DNA from: an uncultured Bacteroidales bacterium
GTDB taxonomy: Bacteria; Bacteroidota; Bacteroidia; Bacteroidales; Paludibacteraceae
Reading direction: 5' to 3'
Assembly (NCBI GenBank): GCA_902784585.1
Contig: CACZVM010000010.1
Coordinates: forward strand, 1-64,000
DNA length: 64,000 nucleotides
The translations under genes and the position numbers were made by a program. The notes beneath the pieces were generated by a model. The model made no database searches, was not told the DNA's origin, and was given only the letters and a program-made list of their open reading frames with translations. Shown here in pieces: positions 29,001 through 36,871 of this stretch (position 1 is the stretch's first letter; every line of letters begins with the position of its first letter).

Positions 29001-29135
29001 CTACCAACGCCGTTTGCGATGTGGCTAACACCCTGTTCGATAACAACGAAGCGCGCCGTGGACTTTTCCCGATTACCGCCTCCGGCGATGAGTATATCCC
29101 ATATGCGGATGCCCGCCAGGGATTTGCAGGTGTGA
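20046..29135 (+). CDS. Giant modular beta-helix adhesin, N-terminal part (frameshifted)
   Basis: About 3,030 codons. The likely start is TTG at 20046, giving the signal peptide MKIRRYTILLVLFVWACACA; the frame also allows TTG at 20016. The protein is a chain of right-handed beta-helix modules like choice-of-anchor Q proteins: each opens with a DGxSWxxA...QxAI type segment (DGRSWANAKNRVQDAIN at the N-terminus, GDSWDAP near 21940, DGSSWANA near 23445) and closes with a DxGAxE type phrase (PDIGAIED near 23360, IDMGAYEF near 26520). Between them are Gly- and Asn-rich rungs such as GGGIYADGGG. True coding in this frame ends near 28985; the last 50 residues are out of frame. The product continues in the frame that starts about 28982. 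It is last in the fimbrial operon, in the position of a tip adhesin such as Mfa5. Confidence 0.82.
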   Translation: MKIRRYTILLVLFVWACACAYAQTDTIRYVRTTGAYNNDGRSWANAKNRVQDAINDLKEYLADNHLTSGSVYIAAGTYVPTESTETSGGSMLNTSFKIYAGIHVYGGFNPDDPEEKPGDRIMVNGKKVSENWADQSGIGTVSGTEIASQWDFRYKTILTGNHSSTPPTFTFDSIRGKYTTAYVANSYHVVWFATNGIWPTTDDLLKNHYKPLEYPASLDGCVISSGNASSRNINLREHTGYGGGVYMVGNSSMRGCIVERCSANMRGGGIYADGGGTIDFCYIHTCQSAGIGVSQGYGGGVCIDHEGSIGHSQITSCASRCGGGIFISHVPEDYPTTGNPAIDNISNYSPFATACVVNNNTTNAEGAGIYLAEGGTVNHCTVTANNCMGPDVTYYGRRHGRTGGIYVRNCGQIFNSVFWGNRCAVNNDIQFASVRQKTGVAGYETFVYHTAFMNHDITDWTGVRKEAVYSLDKRNLPVEGGSDNFPCFFSPTVVPLNWDSVNTSAGIYGAGVLAHMRPVDYPGPRIWHLTSHSYLDQKGVQWSSAMVDPPTWLIHAHTDYGVVSNPYEPASTLGALVRKPDNMRHALQPQQGLEGRKDPATLIPTVFVDLHHEGDYDGEGHFVTPDHSGDSWDAPLHSIGDALMYYRTYLVEEPTKAIGKRAHYHLPSAWDGEGNPTAYTDYDYVQLLVKEGEQSTAGPNNYLGKDMRTASIRTLSHMRLYGGYPKTLTGTNTEGRDPMTLTTIITANIADEKGVTAYANNSAHVLTYVNAEYTIVDGFHLLNGNAHNLSGTRAVMAGGGVLVSNEIITDQSKRIDMVGNELRNCRLANNSAPKGAAIYVTGDGKKNPFELCYAELKVVNCIIRNNTADYASGNNGVITANGRAFIDIDHCDIVNNVGYPLQSDNRNWKYSYITLPENGYIRVDNSLIYCNGTEVLNDRSTLASSNVLSVNPEGQEYVFGTYNMFDADIQLHTADATQPHGFFKSDFVVPSMVWGLPSGMPDAANHPLKLVMPAEKYNQCNLTRTDRNAATYPVFVNPSRNIGHSVEGDRPLFGGKILFIPLNNNPCVNAASVSAYGANNVPRPEAEDFDMTDVKRRNFGGEPDIGAIEDTDLPVSGSVIYVTPEGAGKRDGSSWANAIAGNTVYVLNDIAGPALADGDQIDPEPTCNRVLDSEGNPILTTNEKYNGGWGRVWYTDKRTGATSTTTTTTAWITEKNTYVGGPQAGQTIVVQDGTTPVETTETRINSSGSVMPGFIAGYDYDPRYPYGEISGASRSFWRANPYHNGTDWNNAADYADRFAFIAACNTNGWIKNTRAERYVGGLQYAVEKASAANKTYHSDSVQVWVGAGTYNDYKGFIMRDSVTVLGGFPASKYSSPGLTERQALMSDVINIPKSKPAEKLDATDYESILQISEVNPIIGHDSLMNKDAVKYWDDDYAYSETTDTHNYAYKTRNITNTWRYTSVETDVTSSCIFYPNFSNTPSTSIQDISVGTEGHCIYGDSVAAKEANKDCWHFTYPKEQEYYNVDLSVQTGTLHIFDYDSGATIENKSSRWCRSANGSLTGMHMYQEMKNVEAGTYKLTLDMMGGYRNGDPFDVTTPSNIWLHIVDGEGNELIDSIQLKCRDYNNPSGTNKNNVRNTAFRKTIEFTTSQVDNITILVKVLDGTRNTKARNATYGTPDGRDPNPIPCDYVWDNKKCNGTGNNWGTNNPNRREFFITNLNLKKVDETQSSYTLADEDIDVVENDTIVPDPHASEINASTVYQSKKHRVTLRKRVLTMPDVCVPTYGAGSVGDPAGIGNGKLADGLAHTDRVFGPTKALRTAATLAKEEDPHYVEYNEANWDGFTIRHGFLTDEAMAHGGGAGVNMYEGAHLKNCIVINNISHCPRVKGGGLFCDGATSTIEGCFVLNNQSTLSSKLTASQNQIFAGGLFMYEGTCFNSLFANNYSYGSSGGVGFCVGRFFNNTIAYNTATLVEGSISGGAISLATESNPNLFVANTIVFGNNGIAIRDRDEKGDKVNKVNPFLYCYIQSAVAQPHNATKKNVTNWTESATGNYGTGNTFLNGVAPSAANTPFAADFDENGNYVEGRAASLNDFRLRDGIGCVNHGTEEFAGEFFTALIHKGKTDSQIRNSFIYKSVEAAQLPDNDVAFAKRVQDCQIDMGAYEFNAAYSIKPDTTTHPGQAIFYVTFNAHGGDASADSPENAACKQKLQLVLDAAGRYKYNLMTLAKYDKGEAGTYVADQPNKHWSVEVWLEGDNTNSTVSGEYAEWYTATRSTKHNIDNYVDNTLDYSFIIPHGVQVKGGYTSDFTGRDPLTYRTVLSGRIKSSTGAEGNIFHVVTFTNDLFTPDETFYMDDGEPSEAIRDQLAFMTDEKDRAVVDGIFIMDGHANSPEYVDRIGAAAVVTEYAHIRNCVIQNNTAEADGGGLYLKPFALVSGTIIKNNTAETGGGIYVETPPTTINPDSLARVYASTICENTARMSAGGMYFNNTYARINSTALWHNEANDNANISGVFSRSSEETDYPLTFCAVESRRLEGQGNVELSPTETEGVRWDRQDPFNAILYYPIEMSSTLSRAGMTYNQWYNTMSTFKTLDSVDIAGVSRTKWTSPGTNVPRGYAWGSDTLITKNNDFIEIGARAINKNFAINVDQKYVMNRLYVMHTDLINSEAARALQDNTLNNDTANMYRQMGSCILNPFHRLGDAFDYIIAARKANPALYRNRVFSVFIEAGTYYPYHNAYGEQDEVRNNTFLVPEGIYVIGGVDSRPDDHHYGQEGYFDMFTGAAYGDPNRDVDVRIKLPSGATTSYTINASSLDSIRLRDDRHRPMRDNNLNSVIEPWELERQTILSGNAVAGENFTHVYHVITMHADSTHVGPQPLKFRHMNPEFDRNNLRPGIPMLIDPIPMNQPDLFVDELDQSILGRTVEFDGIQITGGYANHLNPEDTLRHPYVKKTYFRGGGIFVDGNWTSDFDEPGDVLPNVTEPLGPPEDVSLPTPFAMWLTPCSITTKRAVDFSRLPPPAMSISHMRMPARDLQV

Positions 29136-32100
29136 TATCGGCTGCTACCCAGAGTTATTTGCGTGTGGTCAACTGCCACTTTATGAAGAACAAGGCGGTG
29201 GCGTACCCTGCTATCTATAACTTCACCCCTAATAATGAATATGGAGACGACGCGAAAGAGAAGCAGTTTGCGTTCAATACCATCTTCTGGGGTAATGAGG
29301 TATTCGAGGTGGATAATCTGGATGAATTGGATTATATCGTACCGCCTTCGGCACAAACGATTAATGACTTCAATACCCGCTACAAAGGTTCTCGCAAGGG
29401 TGTCTTCCACTACGACCCGGTAGAATGGGATAAATACGAGAAACTTTTCCATGAGTACGACAGCCTCTATACCCATTATGCAGCCAAGAACGATACCTTT
29501 AATGTTAAGGTAACGGATAAGTTAGCCGAACTGCGTGCGCAGGGTGACTTGGTGGAGGGACTCTATTTCTGCTCCTATCGTAAGACCTATGGTCCTACCG
29601 GTATGAAACCGACGCAGGAAGGATACCTGTTGACGAGAGACGAACAACGCCACTTCGTTGATCCGCGAAAGAAACCGGTTCGTACAAAGACAGTGCATGA
29701 TTTCCCGGTGGAGATATACGATAGTCTCTTTACCTACGTCCATGGCAATAACAACACGCTGATCAACCCGATCAATACCGCAACCGACGGTCCGAACTTC
29801 AAGCAACCTACCTTCATCGCCGGTATCGACGGCTACATGCAGAACGCCGACTGGCTGCTCGCCCGTATGAACCTGACGACCGACCAAGGTTGGGGGCACC
29901 TCAAGCAGACCGTTACCCGTGGAGTAGGGTACTTCCTGACCCGCTATACCGAGAAAACGCAATACGAGACGTTCGAAGAAGCTCTTGCGGCTGCGAACGC
30001 CGAGTTGGGCACCGATACCTGTACCGCGTGGAGCGTACTCCCTGTCCGCGGTCTGCCGATCGCTACCTTTGATGATGTACAGCATCCGCTCGGATCCATC
30101 TATAACTGGTACTCCAAGCGATATGGCACCTATATGTCAGATGTCAGCGCCCCGCTGCCTCTCAAGGACCAGTATTACATGGCGTACTCCCGTACAATCA
30201 GCGATGATGAGGTATCCGGCAACATGGATCGTATCTCCAAACACCCGAAAACCGGTGAGACCGACGTCTATATCGACATAGGTATCTACGAGTACCAATA
30301 TGTGCAACTGGATATCAAAGGTCAGGAAATCGATACAATGTGGGTGGCTACCAAGACCAAAGACCCGATCCGTCACGATGGTCTGACGTGGGAGACACCT
30401 ACTACCGACATCCAGACGGCTATCGACGTGCTGATGTCGTCCCATAACAACCATGATAAATATATCTGCCTCATGGGCGACGACGAGGGAGGCACCTTCT
30501 CGCCGAGCAATGTGATTGACAACCGCCGTTCGTTCATCATCACCTCCAATACGCTCGAGCCGCTGCTGCCGGATAGCGCCGAAGCGGACTATGACTACGG
30601 AGTGAATAGCCTTACCTTCCTCGGCGGATACAGCTTTGACGTCAAGGACGCACCGCGCGACCCGCAAGCGCACCCGACCATCATCGAGATGCCCAATACC
30701 GGTACGATGGCGCAACGCAACCAGCTCTTCGTCGTCGAAGATATGACCCGCCAGATGGTACAGGCGAACTGGCAGGGTGAATATACCTCCCGTGACTCCG
30801 TCGTCATACCTATCGTCTTTGACGGTATCACCTTCATCAACCCGTATTCGACGAAAGACCCGTCTTCCGATGAGGGCGGCTATAACAACCAGGGAGGTCT
30901 GATGTCCAAGAAGGGTGGCGCCGCTATCTATTATCGCTGGCAGCGTCGCTACGAGGGTGTAGATGGTGTCTATTCGCCGGACTTCACCAGGGCGCTGCAC
31001 CCTGACTCCGCACTGATCGACGGGCGGAAAGTGACCCTGCCTAAGCTTACGCTCTCCAATTGTATCTTCATGGATAACGGCGCACGTGACGGCGTGTCCC
31101 GGGAGGAGCGTTCTCCTGCGGTGCGTATTGATCACGGAGGCGGTTCATCCCTTATTGTCAACACGCTCTTCCACTCCAATGCCGGAGCACCTGTGTATGC
31201 ACGTACCTTCGATATCATAGAGGAAGAAAACGACTTGGCGATGGTGCCCAACAATGTAACGATCATCAACTGTACCTCCGCGCTCAACGACGGACATATC
31301 CGTCTGGAGTCCGACAACAGTGAGGTGCATAACTCCCTCATCTGGCTTGATGACCTGTATAACGACACGACAGTCCAACTCCAGATGGGAACCAACCAAT
31401 GGGACAAGACCACCAACAAGAATCGTGCAGGTATCGACGGCCAAATGTCCTATAATGCCGTATGGGGATGCTTCCAGGTACCGGCATGGGGTGAAGAGAA
31501 TAGTACCGGTGATCCGGTGGGCTTTAACCACCCGCTGTCTTCTGACAATAACGACGTTTATAAGGGTCCGGGCTTCCTGTCGCCTTACGTCACGGCTACT
31601 ACTTCCGAGCAACGGCGCGAGCGCTCGTTCCGCCTCAACCCGTCTATCCGTACCCACGAGAAAGCCAATCGGGAGATATACCTCAGCCGTGTCTTCTTCC
31701 GCGTCTATCCGGACACCTGTGCCGAAACGCATAATAAGTACTGGCGTCGCTCCAACGGATTCAAGTCGCTCTCGTTTACGGGTATAGTCGACGAGCTGGC
31801 TAACGACTCCGACCTCGCCTCCAAACCGCGTGTGTCCGGTGAAGGCATGGAGCGTGGTGCGTATGAGTGTCTGGCTGTCCTCCAGCGTGTGCTCTACGTC
31901 CGTCCGGAACTGCCTGCCTCCAGCGCTGGCGACGGCTCGTCCTGGGAGAACGCCTTCGGACAAGGACAACTCCAGAACGCCATCGATGCCGCCGCGGTAT
32001 ATACCTATATGTACCAGAATCTGCCGCGGGAGGACAGAAAAGCCTATGTCTTCGTCAAAGGTACCGGTAGTTCCACCGAGCACTACGATATCGTGGCGCG

Positions 32101-34615
32101 TGACGGCGTCTATGTATACGGCTCCTTGCCCGGCTACTTCCTCGACGAGGCTTGGAAGGATGAGGGAAAATTTACCAACGAGGAGTGCCACCGCTATGTC
32201 AACTACGTCCGTGCCACAACACCGGGTGTAGCGGCCCCGAATGCACCGCAGACCAAGATCAACTCTATCCGCATCACCGGTGATGAATTCAAGACAGGCT
32301 TCCTGCTGGACGGATTTGTCATCACCAACCCCACCCGCGAGTTGACGATGTCGCCCGTGCTGATCAACAACGATAGTGCGGCTGTGCGCAACTGTCTCAT
32401 CGTCGACAACCGCATCGCCGGTCCCGACCACCCGATAGCCAATGTGAAGCACGGCTTGCTCTACAACTGCCTCTTCTACAACGACTCCGCAGCGGTGATG
32501 GTCAAGGTGGGCGCCGACGGACTGGTGCTCAACAATACCATTGTGACGAATAGTTCGGATGTGACTCCCATGGACGATACCGAGGCAACAGCCGGAGCCG
32601 TGCAGAACAACATCAGCGGACGACTGTCGTCGCTCACCTGCTTCGCGCCATACATGACCGCCAACAACCCCTACACGCTGCCCGCATACCTGACCAACCA
32701 CGAGCCGCTCGCCTTCCAGCTCCATGAGCAGAGTACGATGCTCAATAGCGGAACAATGGATACCGCACTGCCGTCCCTCTTCGACGACTATAAGGCGGAT
32801 AATATCATCAACTTCAAGTGGGACCGCGATGTGCTCGGCAACCCGCGTAAGATCAGCTCGTCGGTCGACAAGGGTGCACTCGAGACCTGGTATGTGGCGA
32901 AGAACCAGGCACAGGAGATCACGGCTATCACCAACAGGGTACCATATACCTCCACTGCGCCTCTGGAGCGTGACACCGCCTTTACCAAGAACTACGGCGG
33001 TCACCGCTATCCGCATCCGGGTTCGGTGGTCTATCTGATGGATAGCAGTGCGATGTCGATGCAGTATGCGAATCCCGACTTTGAGGATTTCCGCGGCCAG
33101 GATATCATCTTCTCGCCCGGCTATATGATGCTCAAGCCCGAAGCCTCCTTCTACGGCAACGGCTATAACGTGCAGCTCGGTTATGTGGCTGCCGAGAAAC
33201 GCTTTGTCAACCAGCGTTACTCTATGACCGCCTTCCCCTTCACTTATTCGAAAGGCAACATTACGGTCACGGGCTATAACAAGTCCACCGACGCGTTGAT
33301 CTGTGCCCTCTCGCCGTTTGACTTCAGCACCTACCAGTACAGCGGTGCCGCCCGCTCGCAGAAAGACTATGTCTTCCAGCCGACCAACTCGTCGCTCTGG
33401 CTACCGGTTGATACGCTCAACCGCACTGCTACCGAGGGTTACCTCATGGACTTCGGTGCCACCACCGACACCGTTCTCCGCTTCACGGCTTTTGCGTCTG
33501 TTGCAGGACGCTATGTCTATACCGAGGAAGAAGGTGCGGAAGACAAGATAGTCTATCTGACCCAGTATGACAACCGTACAGCCGGTATAGGCGAAGAACT
33601 CAATTTCACCCGTCAGGAGGATATGGGATGGAATATGAAGGGATTGCCGTGGCTCGTCAGCAACTACCGTACCGATACGGTGCTGGAGGAGGGTAACTAC
33701 CAGCGTCAGATGTTCATCCCGCATGTGTTCTACCATATGGACGGTGCGGGTGATGATGTCTCTGCCGGCGACCAGATGCTCACAGCCCGCTCGTGGGATA
33801 AGAATGCAATGATGTCGATGGGCAAGGCGTTCTTCACCCAGACGGCCACCACCGCCGACCGCGAGGCCGTAGCCTTCCATCTGCCATACTACGGCATGAA
33901 CGAGAAAGCCTCTCGACCCATTCTCCGTCTCTCCGCCAAGCGCTCCGGTCCCACCCAGATCAGCCATCGTTCGGCTGTCAGCCGTCAGGGGTCAGCCGTC
34001 ACCAGCGACTACCTCACCGTGATCCCCGATCAGGAGGCTGACAAATATGTATCCTACACCTATGGCCGTGACGGTATGAAATGGATCACCAATGACAGCA
34101 TGCCGTATGTCTATCTGATGGATAGCAGATGCCAGTCGCGTATCTCGCTGCTGGATGCCGCTCCTACCGAGGTAGATATACCGCTCGGAGTACAGATACC
34201 CGCGTCCTATCCGGGTGGAGCCTTCTGCTTCAGCCTGCCGGAGAAAGAGGCCTTCGCCGGTTATAGTTATGTATGGCTCATCGACCGTGTCAAAGGCCGC
34301 ACCGTCAACCTCATGGAGGAGGACTACGAGACCGATATAGCTGTCGGCCAGCAGAACAACCGCTTTGCCGTGCGTATCGGCGGCTTCCCCATGACCGACT
34401 CCAACAACCGCCGCACCTATCTCGTCTTTACCAAAGAGGGCAGTCTCTTCATCCGCGGCCTCATCGCCGGTGACCGAATCGATGTGTATACTTCGTCCGG
34501 CCAACTCGTTTATTCGGGTACTGCCGCCGCCACCGAGTGGTCACGACCGCTGCCTATCCAGCTCGGCTATGTCATCAAGATTAACGACAAACCCTACAAG
34601 ATACTCAATATCTGA
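28982..34615 (+). CDS. Giant modular beta-helix adhesin, C-terminal part (same gene after a -1 shift)
   Basis: About 1,877 codons continuing the previous frame. Beta-helix modules go on: GLTWETPTTDIQTAIDVL near 30385, GDGSSWENAFGQGQLQNAI near 31930, closing phrases VDIGIYEYQ near 30280, ERGAYECL near 31850, VDKGALETW near 32868. After about 33000 the character changes to non-helical domains. The last 60 residues (GDRIDVYTSSGQLVYSG, then GYVIKINDKPYKILNI) resemble a type IX secretion C-terminal sorting domain, as in Mfa5 (inference). The homologous sequence upstream of the first start-like codon (GGCIATNAVCDVANTLF) shows that the frame was entered by continuing translation, so this is not a separate gene. 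One missing base near 28980-28990 explains the break. A hairpin terminator follows at 34653. Confidence 0.82.
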   Translation, partial: TAGGCIATNAVCDVANTLFDNNEARRGLFPITASGDEYIPYADARQGFAGVISAATQSYLRVVNCHFMKNKAVAYPAIYNFTPNNEYGDDAKEKQFAFNTIFWGNEVFEVDNLDELDYIVPPSAQTINDFNTRYKGSRKGVFHYDPVEWDKYEKLFHEYDSLYTHYAAKNDTFNVKVTDKLAELRAQGDLVEGLYFCSYRKTYGPTGMKPTQEGYLLTRDEQRHFVDPRKKPVRTKTVHDFPVEIYDSLFTYVHGNNNTLINPINTATDGPNFKQPTFIAGIDGYMQNADWLLARMNLTTDQGWGHLKQTVTRGVGYFLTRYTEKTQYETFEEALAAANAELGTDTCTAWSVLPVRGLPIATFDDVQHPLGSIYNWYSKRYGTYMSDVSAPLPLKDQYYMAYSRTISDDEVSGNMDRISKHPKTGETDVYIDIGIYEYQYVQLDIKGQEIDTMWVATKTKDPIRHDGLTWETPTTDIQTAIDVLMSSHNNHDKYICLMGDDEGGTFSPSNVIDNRRSFIITSNTLEPLLPDSAEADYDYGVNSLTFLGGYSFDVKDAPRDPQAHPTIIEMPNTGTMAQRNQLFVVEDMTRQMVQANWQGEYTSRDSVVIPIVFDGITFINPYSTKDPSSDEGGYNNQGGLMSKKGGAAIYYRWQRRYEGVDGVYSPDFTRALHPDSALIDGRKVTLPKLTLSNCIFMDNGARDGVSREERSPAVRIDHGGGSSLIVNTLFHSNAGAPVYARTFDIIEEENDLAMVPNNVTIINCTSALNDGHIRLESDNSEVHNSLIWLDDLYNDTTVQLQMGTNQWDKTTNKNRAGIDGQMSYNAVWGCFQVPAWGEENSTGDPVGFNHPLSSDNNDVYKGPGFLSPYVTATTSEQRRERSFRLNPSIRTHEKANREIYLSRVFFRVYPDTCAETHNKYWRRSNGFKSLSFTGIVDELANDSDLASKPRVSGEGMERGAYECLAVLQRVLYVRPELPASSAGDGSSWENAFGQGQLQNAIDAAAVYTYMYQNLPREDRKAYVFVKGTGSSTEHYDIVARDGVYVYGSLPGYFLDEAWKDEGKFTNEECHRYVNYVRATTPGVAAPNAPQTKINSIRITGDEFKTGFLLDGFVITNPTRELTMSPVLINNDSAAVRNCLIVDNRIAGPDHPIANVKHGLLYNCLFYNDSAAVMVKVGADGLVLNNTIVTNSSDVTPMDDTEATAGAVQNNISGRLSSLTCFAPYMTANNPYTLPAYLTNHEPLAFQLHEQSTMLNSGTMDTALPSLFDDYKADNIINFKWDRDVLGNPRKISSSVDKGALETWYVAKNQAQEITAITNRVPYTSTAPLERDTAFTKNYGGHRYPHPGSVVYLMDSSAMSMQYANPDFEDFRGQDIIFSPGYMMLKPEASFYGNGYNVQLGYVAAEKRFVNQRYSMTAFPFTYSKGNITVTGYNKSTDALICALSPFDFSTYQYSGAARSQKDYVFQPTNSSLWLPVDTLNRTATEGYLMDFGATTDTVLRFTAFASVAGRYVYTEEEGAEDKIVYLTQYDNRTAGIGEELNFTRQEDMGWNMKGLPWLVSNYRTDTVLEEGNYQRQMFIPHVFYHMDGAGDDVSAGDQMLTARSWDKNAMMSMGKAFFTQTATTADREAVAFHLPYYGMNEKASRPILRLSAKRSGPTQISHRSAVSRQGSAVTSDYLTVIPDQEADKYVSYTYGRDGMKWITNDSMPYVYLMDSRCQSRISLLDAAPTEVDIPLGVQIPASYPGGAFCFSLPEKEAFAGYSYVWLIDRVKGRTVNLMEEDYETDIAVGQQNNRFAVRIGGFPMTDSNNRRTYLVFTKEGSLFIRGLIAGDRIDVYTSSGQLVYSGTAAATEWSRPLPIQLGYVIKINDKPYKILNI
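33977..34003 (+). repeat. 7-base array in the giant adhesin
   Basis: Units GTCAGCC, GTCAGGG, GTCAGCC, GTCACC. Near-complement of the GCTGACG units at 11254. In frame, encoding SAVSRQGSAVT. Confidence 0.85.
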
Positions 34616-34652
34616 CGTCAGAAGCAAGAGGTTAAGCATTGCGAAAGAAAGC

Positions 34653-34693
34653 AAAAAAAAAATGACGTGCGCGCTTGCGTATGTCATTTTTTT
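34653..34693 (+). terminator. Terminator of the fimbrial operon, nested in the murC promoter
   Basis: ATGACGTGCGC (34662-34672) pairs along its whole length with GCGTATGTCAT (34677-34687), including two G-T pairs, across a GCTT loop. Nine A precede it and six more T follow. The -33 element of murC lies in its loop and 3' arm. Confidence 0.85.
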
Positions 34694-34705
34694 GTAGTAC
34701 CTTTG
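34674..34705 (+). promoter_or_regulatory. Promoter for murC-ftsQAZ
   Basis: CTTG at 34674-34677 and TACCTTTG at 34698-34705, 20 bases apart. Transcription should start near 34712. Confidence 0.82.
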
Positions 34706-34733
34706 CACCCGATTTAATTTGGCTAAGTACGCA

Positions 34734-36131
34734 ATGATTCGGTTGGAAGATATCAAGACCCTGTTTTTCTTGGGTATTGGCGGCATCGGAATGAGTGCTC
34801 TGGCTCGCTATTTTCATAGCCGAGGCTACCACGTATGCGGTTACGACCGTACCCCCTCCGACCTGACTCGCGAACTGGAAGCCGAGGGCCTCGCCGTCAT
34901 CTATGACGACGACCCGGAGATCATCGCTCATCAATCCGACATCATCAATCCGCACACCACGCTGGTAGTGCGTACTCCGGCCGTGCCGGAAGACAACCGT
35001 ATCTACACCCGTTTGCGCGAACAGGGCTTCGACATCCGCAAGCGCGCGGAAGTGCTTGGGCTCGTGACGCGTGCACAGAAAGCGCTCTGCGTGGCCGGTA
35101 CGCACGGCAAGACCACTACCAGCACGATGATTGCCTATGTGACCGCCAATACGCCATCGGCAGATACTTCATCAACGGGCATCAATGCCTTTCTGGGCGG
35201 CATCAGTCTGAACTACAACACCAATGTGCTGATAGACCCGCAGAACGAGTATGTGGTGGTGGAGGCCGACGAATACGACCGCTCGTTCCATCATCTTACG
35301 CCCTATATATCCGTGATTACAGCCGTCGATCCCGACCATCTGGATATCTACGGAACGGCTGAGGCTTATCGCGAGGCTTTCGCACACTATACGAGCCTCA
35401 TCAGCGGTGCCCTCGTCATGAAACAAGGCATTGCCCTGGAGCCCCGTCTGCAACCCGGCGTCAAATGCTACACCTACGGATGGGATAATGCGCATAATAT
35501 CCGCATCGGCGACGGTCAGTTGATGTTCGACTATGTATCCCCCTTGGCCACTATCCGCGACATCCGTCTGGGTGTGCCCGTCTGGGTGAATATAGAGAAT
35601 GCCGTGGCTGCCATCACGGTGGCGCTGTTGGTGGGAGTGCCGGAAGAGCAGATCAAGGAGCGTATGGCCTCTTTCCGCGGCGTACTGCGGCGTTTCAACA
35701 TCCATGTCAATACGCCACGCGTGGCATATGTGGACGACTATGCCCACCATCCCGAGGAGATAGCTACGGCTATCGACTCTATACGCCGTCTCTATCCCGA
35801 GCGCCGGCTGATAGGTGTCTTTCAGCCGCACCTTTATACTCGCACACGCGATTTCGCGGACGGTTTCCGCCGTGTGCTTGCCACCCTGGACGAATGTATG
35901 CTGCTGCCTATCTATCCGGCGCGTGAACTGCCTATCCCGGGCGTCACGAGCGAGATGCTGATTGAAAAGACGAGGGAGGGAGATGAAAGGATGAAGGTGG
36001 TGGAGAAAACTGCGCTGATAAACGAACTGAAAAAACATGTGGCAGAGAGTCCGTCGCCCGTTGTTATCCTCACTGTGGGTGCCGGCGACATCGACCGCCT
36101 CGTACCGGCTATAACCGAAGCCCTGAAATGA
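34734..36131 (+). CDS. murC: UDP-N-acetylmuramate--L-alanine ligase
   Basis: 466 residues. It adds L-alanine to UDP-MurNAc with ATP, the first peptide step of peptidoglycan synthesis, in the cytoplasm. The N-terminal nucleotide-sugar fold has GIGGIGMS (residues 14-21), the central ATPase has GTHGKTTT (122-129), and VVEADEYDRSFHHL and VDDYAHHPEEI are the expected later motifs. The ATG at 34734 is preferred over a TTG at 34719, which is only some 7 bases from the predicted transcription start. It overlaps ftsQ by 4 bases (ATGA) at the head of a division operon. Confidence 0.97.
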   Translation: MIRLEDIKTLFFLGIGGIGMSALARYFHSRGYHVCGYDRTPSDLTRELEAEGLAVIYDDDPEIIAHQSDIINPHTTLVVRTPAVPEDNRIYTRLREQGFDIRKRAEVLGLVTRAQKALCVAGTHGKTTTSTMIAYVTANTPSADTSSTGINAFLGGISLNYNTNVLIDPQNEYVVVEADEYDRSFHHLTPYISVITAVDPDHLDIYGTAEAYREAFAHYTSLISGALVMKQGIALEPRLQPGVKCYTYGWDNAHNIRIGDGQLMFDYVSPLATIRDIRLGVPVWVNIENAVAAITVALLVGVPEEQIKERMASFRGVLRRFNIHVNTPRVAYVDDYAHHPEEIATAIDSIRRLYPERRLIGVFQPHLYTRTRDFADGFRRVLATLDECMLLPIYPARELPIPGVTSEMLIEKTREGDERMKVVEKTALINELKKHVAESPSPVVILTVGAGDIDRLVPAITEALK

Positions 36132-36868
36132 GCCCTCTGACCCGCATACTGCTCCGGACACTCGGCATCGTGCTGACGCTCGTCCTGTTCGCTCTGGCCA
36201 TAGCTTGGGGCTACCGCCGTGCAGGAGAACCCGAGGCATGCCGCTCGATCACGTATATACTGGCCGACGGCGACGAACGGGTGTATGTGTTCCGCAACGA
36301 ACTCGAGGGCATGCTGCATAGCCTCGACATCCATCCCGTGGGACGCCGCGTTGACCAGCTCTCGCTGCAGCGCATAGAGAACACCGTACGCCAACATCCC
36401 ATGGTGCGCACAGCCGAGTGCTATATCACGCCTTGGCACGACGTACGGGTGGTGATCACCCAGCGTGTTCCGCTGCTGCGTGTGCAGAACGCCGATGGCA
36501 CCTATCTGATCGACACCGACAGACGGCTCATGCAGGCGCGTCCTGCCGTCAAGGACTCCGTGCTGCGTGTCACCGGACAGGTGGAAATGACGATGGCGGC
36601 CGGACAGCTGGCCGACTTTGCCTTCTGGCTTCGCGACAACCGCTACTGGCGTCCGCGCATCGATCATGTGCATATACGCAGCGCCGAGATGGCCGTCGTC
36701 CTCCTGCGCGACAAGCGGCTGCCGCATGTGCTGATCGGACGAATGGACGACTATGAGAAGAAACTACACAAGCTGCAACTGTTCCTCGACAAGGGCAGAG
36801 AGGCTACACGGGATAAACAATATACCGAACTTGACCTGCGCTACGCAGGACAAGTGGTAGCAAGATAA
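36128..36868 (+). CDS. ftsQ: Cell division protein FtsQ
   Basis: 246 residues: a single transmembrane helix near residues 8-28, then a periplasmic part with the POTRA/FtsQ beta domain (VYVFRNELEGMLHSLDIHPVG, the conserved RIENTVRQHPMVRTAECY, and VVITQRVPLLRV). FtsQ links the division ring to septal wall enzymes. It overlaps murC by 4 bases and ends 3 bases before ftsA, the standard order in Bacteroidales. Sequence conservation is low in this family, so context carries part of the call. Confidence 0.9.
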   Translation: MSPLTRILLRTLGIVLTLVLFALAIAWGYRRAGEPEACRSITYILADGDERVYVFRNELEGMLHSLDIHPVGRRVDQLSLQRIENTVRQHPMVRTAECYITPWHDVRVVITQRVPLLRVQNADGTYLIDTDRRLMQARPAVKDSVLRVTGQVEMTMAAGQLADFAFWLRDNRYWRPRIDHVHIRSAEMAVVLLRDKRLPHVLIGRMDDYEKKLHKLQLFLDKGREATRDKQYTELDLRYAGQVVAR

Positions 36869-36871
36869 GTC

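Noticed and set aside
28975-29020. Programmed ribosomal frameshift in the giant adhesin
   Set aside because: No X-XXY-YYZ slippery site or downstream structure could be seen; a missing base is simpler.
31145-33016. A 623-codon open frame antisense to the giant adhesin
   Set aside because: It is a shadow of a strongly biased coding strand; no family resemblance, signal or promoter, and the sense strand has clear module motifs.
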